A program made the position numbers and the translations under genes. Under the pieces are notes generated by a model. That model saw nothing but the letters and a program-made list of their open reading frames with translations, did no database searches and was not told where the DNA came from. From Chthoniobacteraceae bacterium (GTDB lineage Bacteria; Verrucomicrobiota; Verrucomicrobiia; Chthoniobacterales; Chthoniobacteraceae): DNA of 64,000 nt. Each line of letters opens with the position of its first letter. Within the stretch, counting starts at the first letter, position 1. The DNA lies in the NCBI GenBank assembly GCA_947476255.1, contig CANJPY010000001.1, positions 53,768 to 117,767 of the forward strand. Reading direction: 5' to 3'. This document shows positions 49,081-58,754 of the stretch, piece by piece.

Positions 49081-52000
49081 ATGAAAAAAACGACTAAATC
49101 TGACGTTTGGAAAAAGCGGCTCGCGACCTCGGCCGCTGTGGGTTTATTGGGCTCCGTCGGCTACCTGGCTGGAAGCCATCTTGGGCAACCCCTTTCCCTC
49201 CAGACGTCTCCGTCAAACACACCCACCCCTTCAGCGCTGCATCCAAGCGCGCTCACCTCGAAAAAACCGACTGCAGATTCGTCCTCGGGGCGCGGCACGC
49301 AAGCCCCCAATCCCTCGGGAAAAGCCCCCTTCGCAGTGCTTCCAGCAAAAGGGGCCCCTCAGGGAGAACTGCTGCCCGCCGCGGCCGAAAATCCTGATGC
49401 CGACAAAGGCCGCGTCGTGAAGTTGGATTTATCAAAAGTGAAGAACTGGGCCGGGTTCAAGCAGGGCGACCAGATTGCACTGCCCACCGCCTCCGGTGAA
49501 GTCCTCGAGGGGACGATCAACTTGGTGCAAGAAGACGGGGCCTGGCTCCGTATGGGTGGCCTACTCGCCGATGGCAAAGGCAGCTTCAGCCTCAACACAA
49601 ACTTCGATGAAGCTTCCGGGATGATCCTGCTGCCGGAATCAGGAGTCGGGTATCAGATCCAAATGGATGGCCCGCAACTCGTCTTGGTGGAAAGGCGCCT
49701 GAGTTCCTTGGTTTGCTTTCCTGCAATCAAGGCCTCTTCGGCACTCGCCGCCTCAGACAACGCGCCACGCCAAGCCGTTCCCACTGCGGTTGTCATTCCC
49801 TCGGTGAACACCCGCCCGGGCGCGCGTGGCGTCATTTACGTCGATTTCGATGGAGAATCGGTCACCGACCCCGTTTGGAATGGAGGCCGTACCATTAACG
49901 CGGCGCCCTCCTCTCTCTCAAGCGACCAGATCGTGCAGGCCCTCAATAACGCCGCGCAAGACTGGGCGCCCTTTGACGTCACCTTCACCACCGACGCCGC
50001 GCTGTATGCCGCGACGCCCGCCGGTTCAAGAATGCATGCCGTTGTCACCCCCACAGATAGCGCCGCCCCCGGTTCAGGGGGTGTGGCGTACGTGGACAGC
50101 TGGAGCGGGGCCGGACGGGGCTTCCGCTCAGATGTGGTCTGCTGGATTTTCAATCAAACCGTAAAGAATGTGGCCGAATCGTTGTCCCACGAAGTTGGAC
50201 ACACCGTCGGACTCAACCACGACGGCCAGGTTGGCGGCTCGGAATATTATTCCGGCCATGGCGGAGGCCTTTCCACACCAACGAGCTGGGCGCCGATTAT
50301 GGGCGCCGGATACTCAAAGAGCCTCGTGCAGTGGAGCAAGGGTGAATATGCCAACGCCAACAACAAGGAGGATGACCTGGCCACCATTGGCAAGGCAGCC
50401 AACCAATTCGGCCTCGTCAAAAACGAACTGCTCAACGGCGTCAGAGCCCTTCCAGTCACGGGAAGCACTTTCCTGGCAGACGGCCTCCTGCGCAGCGCCG
50501 ACAGCGTGGATACGTTCAAATTCCGCACCACTGGCGGCCAACTTCTGGCTTCCGTGCGCCCCTCTACGGAGGAAAGCGATCTCGACGTTCAACTCGAACT
50601 TCAGAACTCTTCCGGCGGCACTGTAGTTCTTTCCAACTTGGCAGACGCGCTGAGCGCCTCCATTAACAAAGCCATCACAGCCGGAGAGTACAGCCTCGTC
50701 GTGCGTCCCGCAGGCATGGGAACAAAAGCGGCAAATGGATATACCGCAGGATATTCCTCCTATGGTTCGGTAGGCAGGTACACTCTCTCCGGGTCCCTGC
50801 AGGGGATCATCTCCGTCCCCATCTTTACCGCACCTTCCACGTTTCTTGGCACTGCCGGCCAACCCCTCAGTTATACGGTCAGCGTAAGCGCGGGAAGCAC
50901 GGTCACCTTGGCCCCAGGCAGTCTTCTGCCTCCCGGCCTTTCCTTCAACACGCAGACCCTCGTTTTAAGTGGGACCCCAACGCAGGCCACTGGCACTGGC
51001 ACCCCCGGCACCGCTGACGGCCCCGGCCTGCTCAAGCTCGTTGCCACCAACGCCACCGGTTCTGCAGCGATGGACATCGTGATTCACATTTCCAAGGCCG
51101 GCCTCCCCTTGGCCGACGCTCTGCTTGGCAATGCCGCGGTGACCTCACCCACTGCCCCATGGAGCGGTGTGAGCCTTGTAAAAGCAGACGGTACAACGGG
51201 TACTGTCGCCCAAAGTGGAGCGATTGCCAATGACGGTGTCACTTCATTGCGGTTTGACTACACCTACCCAAAACCTGCCACCCGCGGGGCCTCACCTTCA
51301 AGCATTCTGACCTTTTACTGGAAAGCCTCCACAGAAGCCGCAAGCAGGTTCTACTCAAAGGGCGATATGGTCCAGTGCCGCGTCGATGGAGCTCTCCTTA
51401 GGGATTGGGAACAGGGGACACCGCTCATCCTCAGCGGCGAAACCGGTTGGATGAAACAAACCGTGCGTCTCCATGGATACGGCACGCGGAGAGTGGAATT
51501 CGTTTACTCCAAAGACGCCAGCCTCAGCGCCGGTCAGGATAAAGTTTGGGTCTATGTATCCGGCATTGGGCAGCCTCCAATGGTCAACAGTTCGCCTGAT
51601 TCTCTCAAACTGAGTCAGGGAACCACCTCCTTTACCCTGAGCGCAGACATCTCCGGGGCGGATTCCCTCGTCTGGAAAAAAGATTACGCGACGCTCGTTA
51701 GCGGTTCCTCGGGAACGGGCAGCAGCATCATTGGCGCCAACACCAGCGTTCTCACCGTTTCAAACATCTCGGGCGCGGATGTGGGCGCATACTGGCTCGA
51801 AGCTAAAAACGCTTACGGCCAGGTAATTACCAGACCGGCGCAGGTTCTCATCGCCTCCCCTCCCGTCATCACTCAGCAGCCAGCGGCACCTCTGGATCTA
51901 AAACTCGGAGACCCCTTGCTCCTTACCGCCGAAGTGGGTGGAGGCGACCCCATTTATTATCAATGGATCGAGGATGGCATCGCCACTCGCTGGAGCGTTG

Positions 52001-52188
52001 CATGGTCTTCCTCGGTGAGTTTTTCGGTCCCCAAGACCACGGCTGCCACTCCGGGTAAGTATACGCTGGTCGTTCTAAACCAGTTCGGCAAAGTCACCTC
52101 GGAGTCTGTCACCGTTGCCTTCACGACCGCAACCATCGGCGCGCCGAAAGCTCGGATCCTCTCTCGCTCGACCCACCACGCAGACTGA
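49081..52188 (+). CDS. Secreted metzincin-like zinc metalloprotease with C-terminal putative-Ig/Ig-like domains
   Basis: SLSHEVGHTVGLNHDG (HExxHxxGxxH); VIYVDFDGESVTDPVWNGG; putative-Ig TFLGTAGQPLSYTVSVSAG...PPGLSFNTQTLVLSGTPTQATG; Ig-like PPVITQQPAAPLDLKLGDPLLLTAEVGGGDPIYYQWIEDG. Confidence 0.88.
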   Translation: MKKTTKSDVWKKRLATSAAVGLLGSVGYLAGSHLGQPLSLQTSPSNTPTPSALHPSALTSKKPTADSSSGRGTQAPNPSGKAPFAVLPAKGAPQGELLPAAAENPDADKGRVVKLDLSKVKNWAGFKQGDQIALPTASGEVLEGTINLVQEDGAWLRMGGLLADGKGSFSLNTNFDEASGMILLPESGVGYQIQMDGPQLVLVERRLSSLVCFPAIKASSALAASDNAPRQAVPTAVVIPSVNTRPGARGVIYVDFDGESVTDPVWNGGRTINAAPSSLSSDQIVQALNNAAQDWAPFDVTFTTDAALYAATPAGSRMHAVVTPTDSAAPGSGGVAYVDSWSGAGRGFRSDVVCWIFNQTVKNVAESLSHEVGHTVGLNHDGQVGGSEYYSGHGGGLSTPTSWAPIMGAGYSKSLVQWSKGEYANANNKEDDLATIGKAANQFGLVKNELLNGVRALPVTGSTFLADGLLRSADSVDTFKFRTTGGQLLASVRPSTEESDLDVQLELQNSSGGTVVLSNLADALSASINKAITAGEYSLVVRPAGMGTKAANGYTAGYSSYGSVGRYTLSGSLQGIISVPIFTAPSTFLGTAGQPLSYTVSVSAGSTVTLAPGSLLPPGLSFNTQTLVLSGTPTQATGTGTPGTADGPGLLKLVATNATGSAAMDIVIHISKAGLPLADALLGNAAVTSPTAPWSGVSLVKADGTTGTVAQSGAIANDGVTSLRFDYTYPKPATRGASPSSILTFYWKASTEAASRFYSKGDMVQCRVDGALLRDWEQGTPLILSGETGWMKQTVRLHGYGTRRVEFVYSKDASLSAGQDKVWVYVSGIGQPPMVNSSPDSLKLSQGTTSFTLSADISGADSLVWKKDYATLVSGSSGTGSSIIGANTSVLTVSNISGADVGAYWLEAKNAYGQVITRPAQVLIASPPVITQQPAAPLDLKLGDPLLLTAEVGGGDPIYYQWIEDGIATRWSVAWSSSVSFSVPKTTAATPGKYTLVVLNQFGKVTSESVTVAFTTATIGAPKARILSRSTHHAD

Positions 52189-52284
52189 AAGCGTGGGCGC
52201 CTCCTGCCATCCCAACCAACCTCCTCCTCCGACTGCATCAAACTCGGCATTGCCGTACACGCCGGTGCGCGGGGCCGTGGTTGG

Positions 52285-52986
52285 CTATGGATCGAGCGCT
52301 CCAAGCATCTTCTCGGCGACGAACTGGTTGCCCGCTAAGTTCAAGTGAACCTGATCGCTGGTGAGGATTCCCTTTTCCTTATCTTCCGGATTGTGAAGCG
52401 CGATGTAGTCAACGAACGCCTTTCGCAGGTCACAGAGTTGGAGGTTTCGCTCTTTGGCCAGGCTGCGACTCAGATCCGAGTATTCATCGAGCTTCGCGTC
52501 GGGAGGGTTGCTGCCGTGTTTCTTTTCGCCAATGACACTAGGGGTGCAAAGAATCACGCGCGCGCCCCCTGCCTGAATTTTGCTGATCACTTCCTTAAGC
52601 CCAGAGGTAAAGCTGTCGGGCGTGGTGCCGCGGTTCGGGTCTGTTTGGCCGCGCCAAACATCATTGATTCCGATATAGATCACGACAATCGTCGGTTCCT
52701 TGGCCACGACGTCCTTCTCGACACGGGCCTGCAGGTCTGGAACTCTGTTGCCGCTGACACCCGCCCCAAGGCACTCGATTTTAAGTTCGGGATATTTTTT
52801 ATCCAATGAACTTCTGATCATTGTGATGAAGCCGTTGAGACCCGCCCCTCCCGCAGTAATCGAATCGCCGAGGAACACGATGCGCTCGCCCTGCCTCAGG
52901 GGCGTCTTTTCGGCTTCGGATGCAATCGCGGAAACGAACAAACCGAACGTGATCAAAGCGGCGGTGGTGAGGCGAGTGGGACACAT
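52285..52986 (-). CDS. SGNH/GDSL hydrolase family protein, secreted
   Basis: ERIVFLGDSITAGGAGLNGF, CLGAGVSGNRVPDLQARV, VVIYIGINDVWRG, LTSDQVHLNLAGNQFVAEKML. Confidence 0.9.
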   Translation of the reverse strand: MCPTRLTTAALITFGLFVSAIASEAEKTPLRQGERIVFLGDSITAGGAGLNGFITMIRSSLDKKYPELKIECLGAGVSGNRVPDLQARVEKDVVAKEPTIVVIYIGINDVWRGQTDPNRGTTPDSFTSGLKEVISKIQAGGARVILCTPSVIGEKKHGSNPPDAKLDEYSDLSRSLAKERNLQLCDLRKAFVDYIALHNPEDKEKGILTSDQVHLNLAGNQFVAEKMLGALDP

Positions 52987-53395
52987 AGGGGCGCTAATGG
53001 GCAGATGGCCTGAGGTTGTCGACTTGCGCGACATCCCATGATCTTAAGTGCGATGACAACCCCCAGGACATCCCAATCCACCGCCTCCTGCGAAGGGATC
53101 AAACTTGGCATCATCTAACCGCCAGATTTCGAATTGAATCCAAAATATCGGGACTTCCGAGGATTCGTCCAAAGCACGGCGTGAGCCGGCCGGCAAACGG
53201 ACTTCCTTTGGTGCGGGGCAAAAGAGGAAGTTCAAATTTAGCGCGTTGTGCCGACGCGCTTTTGAAACCGGCGACACAATACACTCTGGTCGTAGAAGCT
53301 GCGTTTAACCCGCTGGGCAAGGAAGCCTTCCTCCCCCCCATGCGCACGCAAAAAGGAATTGCTTATCGATATTTCGGGCAGTCAAATATGTCAGA

Positions 53396-53827
53396 TCAGG
53401 GGGCAATGAGGTGTAGTGCTGCTGCACCACCTGTGAGAAGAGCGGAATCAATGCGTTGATCAAAGGTGGCCAGTTTACTTCCATGCTTCACGGCGAGGGC
53501 GAGAAGGTAGAGGTCCGTGAGCTGCTGTGACTCGGGGAGGCTCGGAAAGGCACGAGGATCCGCGAGGGAAATGTCGTCTGGCCAAAATTGGTGACCAGGA
53601 GCGGCGCGAAATGTATTTAGTACCCGCCTTGCTTCTGCCGTTGACCCCGGTCCGTGGGGATAACTGTTTCCGCCGAAAATGCGGATGAAGGCGTTCTCGG
53701 TGAGCGGGCAGGTGGCCCAGCCTTCCAGGGTGGCGCACTTTTCAAAAAACTGCAGGGCCGCAACCCTATGCGGATGATTGGCGTCCCCTAGCGCAATCAG
53801 CACATTGACATCTAGAAGGTAGATCAT
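53396..53827 (-). CDS. vapC: VapC-like PIN domain ribonuclease toxin
   Basis: MIYLLDVNVLIALGDANHPHR, TENAFIRI, LTDLYLLALAVKHGSKLATFDQRI. Confidence 0.9.
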   Translation of the reverse strand: MIYLLDVNVLIALGDANHPHRVAALQFFEKCATLEGWATCPLTENAFIRIFGGNSYPHGPGSTAEARRVLNTFRAAPGHQFWPDDISLADPRAFPSLPESQQLTDLYLLALAVKHGSKLATFDQRIDSALLTGGAAALHLIAP

Positions 53828-54111
53828 GCGTTTCCCGTGGCGACGGAGATGATCCTAGCGTCTTCTTCTTCATATTGATGATCGACAAGACGCTGAACCT
53901 GGTCGGTCGGCAGCGCTTCGGAGCGCTTTTTTAAACTCAGGATGCCAAACGGCCCCACTTCGTAGGGGCTGTCCGGCGCGAGAGTTTCCAGCGGAGCGAT
54001 TTCCCTGCGAAGGGCGTGCTCCACCATGGCCTTGAGGGTGGTTTTCCGCTGGGCAGCCAGCGCTTTGGCCGCGATCAACAAGGTGTCGGGCAAATCAAGC
54101 GTGGTTTTCAT
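53824..54111 (-). CDS. vapB: VapB-like ribbon-helix-helix antitoxin
   Basis: MKTTLDLPDTLLIAAKALAAQRKTTLKAMVEHALRREI; 4-bp overlap with the PIN toxin. Confidence 0.85.
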   Translation of the reverse strand: MKTTLDLPDTLLIAAKALAAQRKTTLKAMVEHALRREIAPLETLAPDSPYEVGPFGILSLKKRSEALPTDQVQRLVDHQYEEEDARIISVATGNA

Positions 54112-54388
54112 GATATGGGTTACGATATGGAAATATGGCTGACTGTAAAGCCCTGTTCTGGCTCTCGCGCTTTAGCGAGGTCGCTTCGTGAGCCATATCA
54201 GTGTCGCGTAAGCCCTAAGATACGCGACACCCCGAAACCAAGAGCGCCGCTTCTGACCGCGATGAGGACGCGCGGCGCGAACCTCAATCGAAAGGCCGCG
54301 CGCGGCCTATTCGCGGGACGCGTTAAAAATGCACTGACAAACAACATTCGCGCTAATACTTTATAGTAAATCTGCATTTACCTGCCCG

Positions 54389-56296
54389 ATGCCCACCCCC
54401 ACCATTCCATTCTGGGATATCGAGATCACAGAGGACAACGCTCCCCGGTGCAGCTTCAAGCTTCAGGAGGGTTTGCTTTCGCTCGGAGCCTCACGCGATT
54501 GCGAAATCGTCAGCAGCGCAGCCGGCGTTGCCCCGCGGCACGCTGAGTTTTCGGTGAACGCCGGCGTCCTCCAATTGCGCATTCTCGACGGCGTCCCGCC
54601 CGTCCACCTCAATGGCGCCCCCGTGCGAGGCCCCGTCGATGTCCCCTGCCCGGCAACCCTCCAGATCGGCGCCCTGCGCGCGTTCATCACCCACTCCGGA
54701 GCAGACACAGCTTCCGGACGGAACGCTGAGTCCACGCTCCGAATCATCCACCCGGTGAGCCACTGCGCCCCGCAGCGCACGGATCCCGACACCCTCGATG
54801 TCACGGGCCGGATTGTCTACCACCTGCCGGACGCAGAAGAAGCCTCCCCCGCAAAACCGCTTTCCCGCCACCCCGATTTTCAGAGTCAGCAAACAGCCCC
54901 CTTGTTTTCCGGCGAAAGCACCATGGCGTTTTCCATGGAATCCCTGGACCTTGAGATCGCAGACAAGGTCCCGGTACGCATCGAGTACGAGGTCAAAGGC
55001 GAAATCGCCCGGGGCGGCATGGGGAAAATCTACTCCGCCGAGGACGCCGAACTCGACCGTCTTGTGGCCCTCAAGGTCAGCACCGCCGGCGACCCCGGCA
55101 GGAACGCACAGTTCTTCCGCGAAGCCAAGATCCTCGCGGCACTCGCGCATCCCAATATCGTCCCGATCCACAACCTCGGGGTCGACGCCGAGGGGCGTCC
55201 TTTCTATTCAATGAAACTGATCCAAGGGCGCACCCTGCAATGGATCCTTAAACAGCTCGCCGCCGCGGCCCCTGGAGCCGCGTTGGTGTACACCCGGGCG
55301 CACCTGCTGGATGTTTTCCGCAAGGTTTGCGACGCCGTTTCGTTTGCGCACTCCAAGGGATACCTGCACCGCGACCTGAAGCCCGAAAACATCATGGTGG
55401 GTGAGTTCGGGGAAGTGCTCGTCATGGACTGGGGGCTGGCGAAGATCATCCGCAGGCACGGCGCGGGAACGGCGAGTCAAGGGTCGGAGGAGCATGAACC
55501 GGATTCCCTGCCCTACATCGAGGGCACTCCCCAGTACATGTCGCCCGAACAAGCAAACGGGATGTTCGGTGGACTGGACGAACGCTCCGACATCTATTCG
55601 CTGGGCGGTGTGTTGTACGCCATACTCACCCTGCGTCCACCGGTGAGCGGTTCCTCCCTGAACGAAGTGCTTGAAAAGGTGCGCAACGGCGAAACCACCA
55701 CCATGGCGCTGCCCCAAGGTTCAGTGACAACGATGGATCCGACGCGCGTCTCGGGGGTGCCGGAGGCCCTGCGGGCTGTCACGCACAAGGCACTGGCGCG
55801 AGAGAGGGAGCGCCGTTACCAGAACGTGGAGGCGTTTACGGCGGATATCGAAGCGTACCAGAACGGGTTCGCCACGAGTGCTGAGACCACTGGCATCGTG
55901 CGCCAGTTTGTGTTGTTGGTGAAGCGCCACCGCATCGCCTCTGGATTTGCAGCCGCATTGCTCGCAGGTGCCGTGGTTTTCACACTGCGGCTGGCGGCCA
56001 GCGAACAGCGGGCGAACGACAATGCTCTTTTGGCGCGCAACGAGGCGGCCAGCGCTGCGGCGCATGCGAGGCGCGCGAGCGAACAATCCGCGATTGCCAG
56101 TGCGAACGAGCAACGCGCTCTCGAAAACGAGGTGCGCGCTGTCGCCAATGAACGCAGGGCGCTGGAGCAAAAGGAGAGTGCTCGCAAATCCGCGGCTCGC
56201 GCACAAATCGCGCTCGCCGAGGCCGCCGAACAAAACCTCAACGCGCACGGAATCCGCTCTGCCCTCGACGGGGTAGACGACGATCTTCAAGGCTAG
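54389..56296 (+). CDS. FHA-like plus Ser/Thr protein kinase; N-terminal part of a disrupted kinase-WD40 gene
   Basis: FHA-like LLSLGASRDCEIVSSAAGVAPRHAEF; kinase GEIARGGMGKIYSAEDAELDRLVALKVS, HRDLKPENIMVGEFGEVLVMDWGLAKI, GTPQYMSPEQANG, DERSDIYSLGGVLYAILT. Confidence 0.92.
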   Translation: MPTPTIPFWDIEITEDNAPRCSFKLQEGLLSLGASRDCEIVSSAAGVAPRHAEFSVNAGVLQLRILDGVPPVHLNGAPVRGPVDVPCPATLQIGALRAFITHSGADTASGRNAESTLRIIHPVSHCAPQRTDPDTLDVTGRIVYHLPDAEEASPAKPLSRHPDFQSQQTAPLFSGESTMAFSMESLDLEIADKVPVRIEYEVKGEIARGGMGKIYSAEDAELDRLVALKVSTAGDPGRNAQFFREAKILAALAHPNIVPIHNLGVDAEGRPFYSMKLIQGRTLQWILKQLAAAAPGAALVYTRAHLLDVFRKVCDAVSFAHSKGYLHRDLKPENIMVGEFGEVLVMDWGLAKIIRRHGAGTASQGSEEHEPDSLPYIEGTPQYMSPEQANGMFGGLDERSDIYSLGGVLYAILTLRPPVSGSSLNEVLEKVRNGETTTMALPQGSVTTMDPTRVSGVPEALRAVTHKALARERERRYQNVEAFTADIEAYQNGFATSAETTGIVRQFVLLVKRHRIASGFAAALLAGAVVFTLRLAASEQRANDNALLARNEAASAAAHARRASEQSAIASANEQRALENEVRAVANERRALEQKESARKSAARAQIALAEAAEQNLNAHGIRSALDGVDDDLQG

Positions 56297-58245
56297 GAGT
56301 GGCGTTATTTAAAAGGCGCAAGCAACTCCGCTGCCTGGACACGCGAGATCAACAGCGCCGAGTACCCCGCCCTGTTACCGCATCCCGAATATTCCGGCGT
56401 CCTCCTTGCTCTCCACAAGGATGGTGTGCTCCGGTTCATCGACCTCACCAGCGGCTTGGCCCAGGACATCTGCAAGATTCAAGATACACGAAATCTTGCA
56501 TTTATGGATGGATTGGCAATCACCTCTGATGGAAAGACGGCCGCCATCACCACGCGCAACACGGATAAAAACGCCCCGGGGAAAAACACCGTTCAGATTC
56601 ACCTCGTACATCTCGAAGACGGGAAGCGAGTTCCTTTGAATGAGTCTCCTTCCGGCACGGGCTCCCGAGATTTGGCGTTCAGCCCCGATGGAAAATTCCT
56701 TATGGAAAGGTACGGCAACCGTCAGGCAACCCTGTTCGACACCGAAAGCAGCGCCGTTTTATGGAGTAAAACCGGAGGTTCGTTTGAGCTGTATCACTTT
56801 CAAGCGACTGGCACATGCCGCTACATCAGCGCCTCAAGAACGTACGCGCAACTTGCTCCCCAGACGGGCTTGGATCGCGGCACCATGAGCAAAGTTCCAT
56901 TTAGCATCCCCACTTTTGGGTTCCTATGCGATTCTAATGCCAACCAAATACTGTACCATGACTACGGCATCATTCGAAAATTCAACATGCTCGACGGCCA
57001 GGTTCTGTTTGAAAACCGCCTGTCCATCGCCATCGGCCAGTGGCGGAGCGTTCAAATATCGTACGTGGATGGATACAATTTGACGGTTTCTCTTTCACCA
57101 ACAATCGACAACGAGGCGACTCTGCAAGTTTGGGACGGAGCGCAAGGAACCCTGGTCAAATCGATTCCTATCGAAATCCCGGGATCCAACAGGGGAGGCT
57201 GGAAGCTTTTGGCACATTCAAAGTGGCGGCACGTCGCCATCATGCGCGGAAACACGATCAAGGCATGGCCGATTCAAAACGTCCGAGAAGATTTGTTTGT
57301 TCCCATGGAGGGTCACATCTCCCATGGATTTGCTTTCGGGAGCGCTCCCGACAGTTTCATTTATCAAAAACCACGCCGTTCTTTACAGGCAGAAGTGGCA
57401 GTCTTCATGTCGGGTGAAAAAGACGCCCAAAAGACAGGATTGCTCGAGGGGATCCACAATCCCATTTCTTTTTTTCATCCACCCGTAGCGGCGAACGTCT
57501 GGCTTTCGGTGCCGTATCCAACTTTTACTCTCCTAGCTCGCTGCGCTTCTTTGGAAACATCGAAGAGACACGACTGCAGCCCCCTGGCAACGGTTCGCCC
57601 ATTTCCGGGGCTCCCCACTGCTTTGAACTGAGCCCGGACGGATCCCTCCTCTGGCTGGGCAGCGGTTTTTACGAGCCCTCCGCACAAAAGCGCATCCACG
57701 AACTCGACCGCTCGGGCATGGAGAGACCGGAGGGAGTTGAATCGGCGTGCTGGGTTGGAAACTCGCACGTCGCGGAAGTCGTCACATGGGTTGTGCCAAA
57801 ATCGGACCGCCGCCGCGCCATCGCGCGCTGGAGCCTCAGCGAGGCCAAGCCCCTGCTGGAAGAGGCACCGAATGCAAACGCGGTCTCCGCGTCGCCGGAT
57901 GGGGCGCTGATTGCCGAGGCAGGAGCGGACATGCGCGTGCGCATCCGGGACGGCGTGACTTTGGCCGAGCGAAAAACACTCCGCACCCACAATGCGCCCG
58001 TTACAGGAGTGGCATGGCATCCGACTTTGCCCCTTCTTGCGACTGCCTCGCAGGATTACACGGTCAAAATCTGGAACCTGGAAACGGAAGCCCTAGTGGA
58101 GGAGATCGGTTTATTTCGGAGCGTACCCGGCAAGCTATACTGGAGTCCGGACGGAAAAAGGCTCGCCGTTCGAACGAACGGATCCGCAGACAGGGGCGGG
58201 ATCAGCCTGTTTACTCCAAAATCCTGCACTCAGGCCGGCAAGTAA
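56297..58245 (+). pseudogene. WD40/beta-propeller-like C-terminal part of the kinase gene, split by a TAG (56294-56296) and a -1 shift near 57469-57475
   Basis: Same frame continues past TAG as EWRYLKGASNSAAWTREINSAEYPALLPHPEYSGVLLALHKDGVLRFIDL; after T7 the reading continues in the -1 frame as [34 protein letters not shown]...[30 protein letters not shown]. Confidence 0.75.
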
Positions 58246-58458
58246 GCAGCACGGCAGCATTGGCACCGAGGCAGCTCTTCTTCCGGATCTTCTGCAGGTT
58301 CTCATGGACCAGAGGCATTCATCTCGCACAGACTAGGAGGCTTGATTGTGTGAGTCCCTTAAAGCGGCTTGGTGTTATTCGGCATCTTTTTTAGTCGCTC
58401 GTTTACCCGATTGTATCTGTTAGCAAACTCCCACTGATCCAGACGTTTATTCTCAGCT

Positions 58459-58740
58459 TTGATGGACCCACGCCACGGCAAGGACGATCCCACTTGGAAC
58501 GGCGAATGGCGCGTGGAAACGCGCTTCGAGAAGACCACCCGCGTCTGGCGTTCCCAGTTGAGCATTCCCTTCCAGACTCTCGAGACTCCGCCGCCCGCGC
58601 AGGGAACCCGGTGGCTGGCCAACTTTGCCCGCCACCACTTGGTGGCGCGCAGCAAGCAGGACGATTCAATCTGGTCTTCCTCCGCTTCGAGCCATTCCAT
58701 GGACGACCGGAGCGTGTTTGGGGAACTGCTGTTTGAATGA
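58459..58740 (+). pseudogene. C-terminal remnant resembling a CBM9-like carbohydrate-binding domain
   Basis: DPTWNGEWRVETRFEKTTRVWRSQLSIPFQTLETPPPAQGTRWLANFARHH...FGELLFE without an N-terminal part. Confidence 0.5.
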
Positions 58741-58754
58741 GTTCGCCCCGCCCG

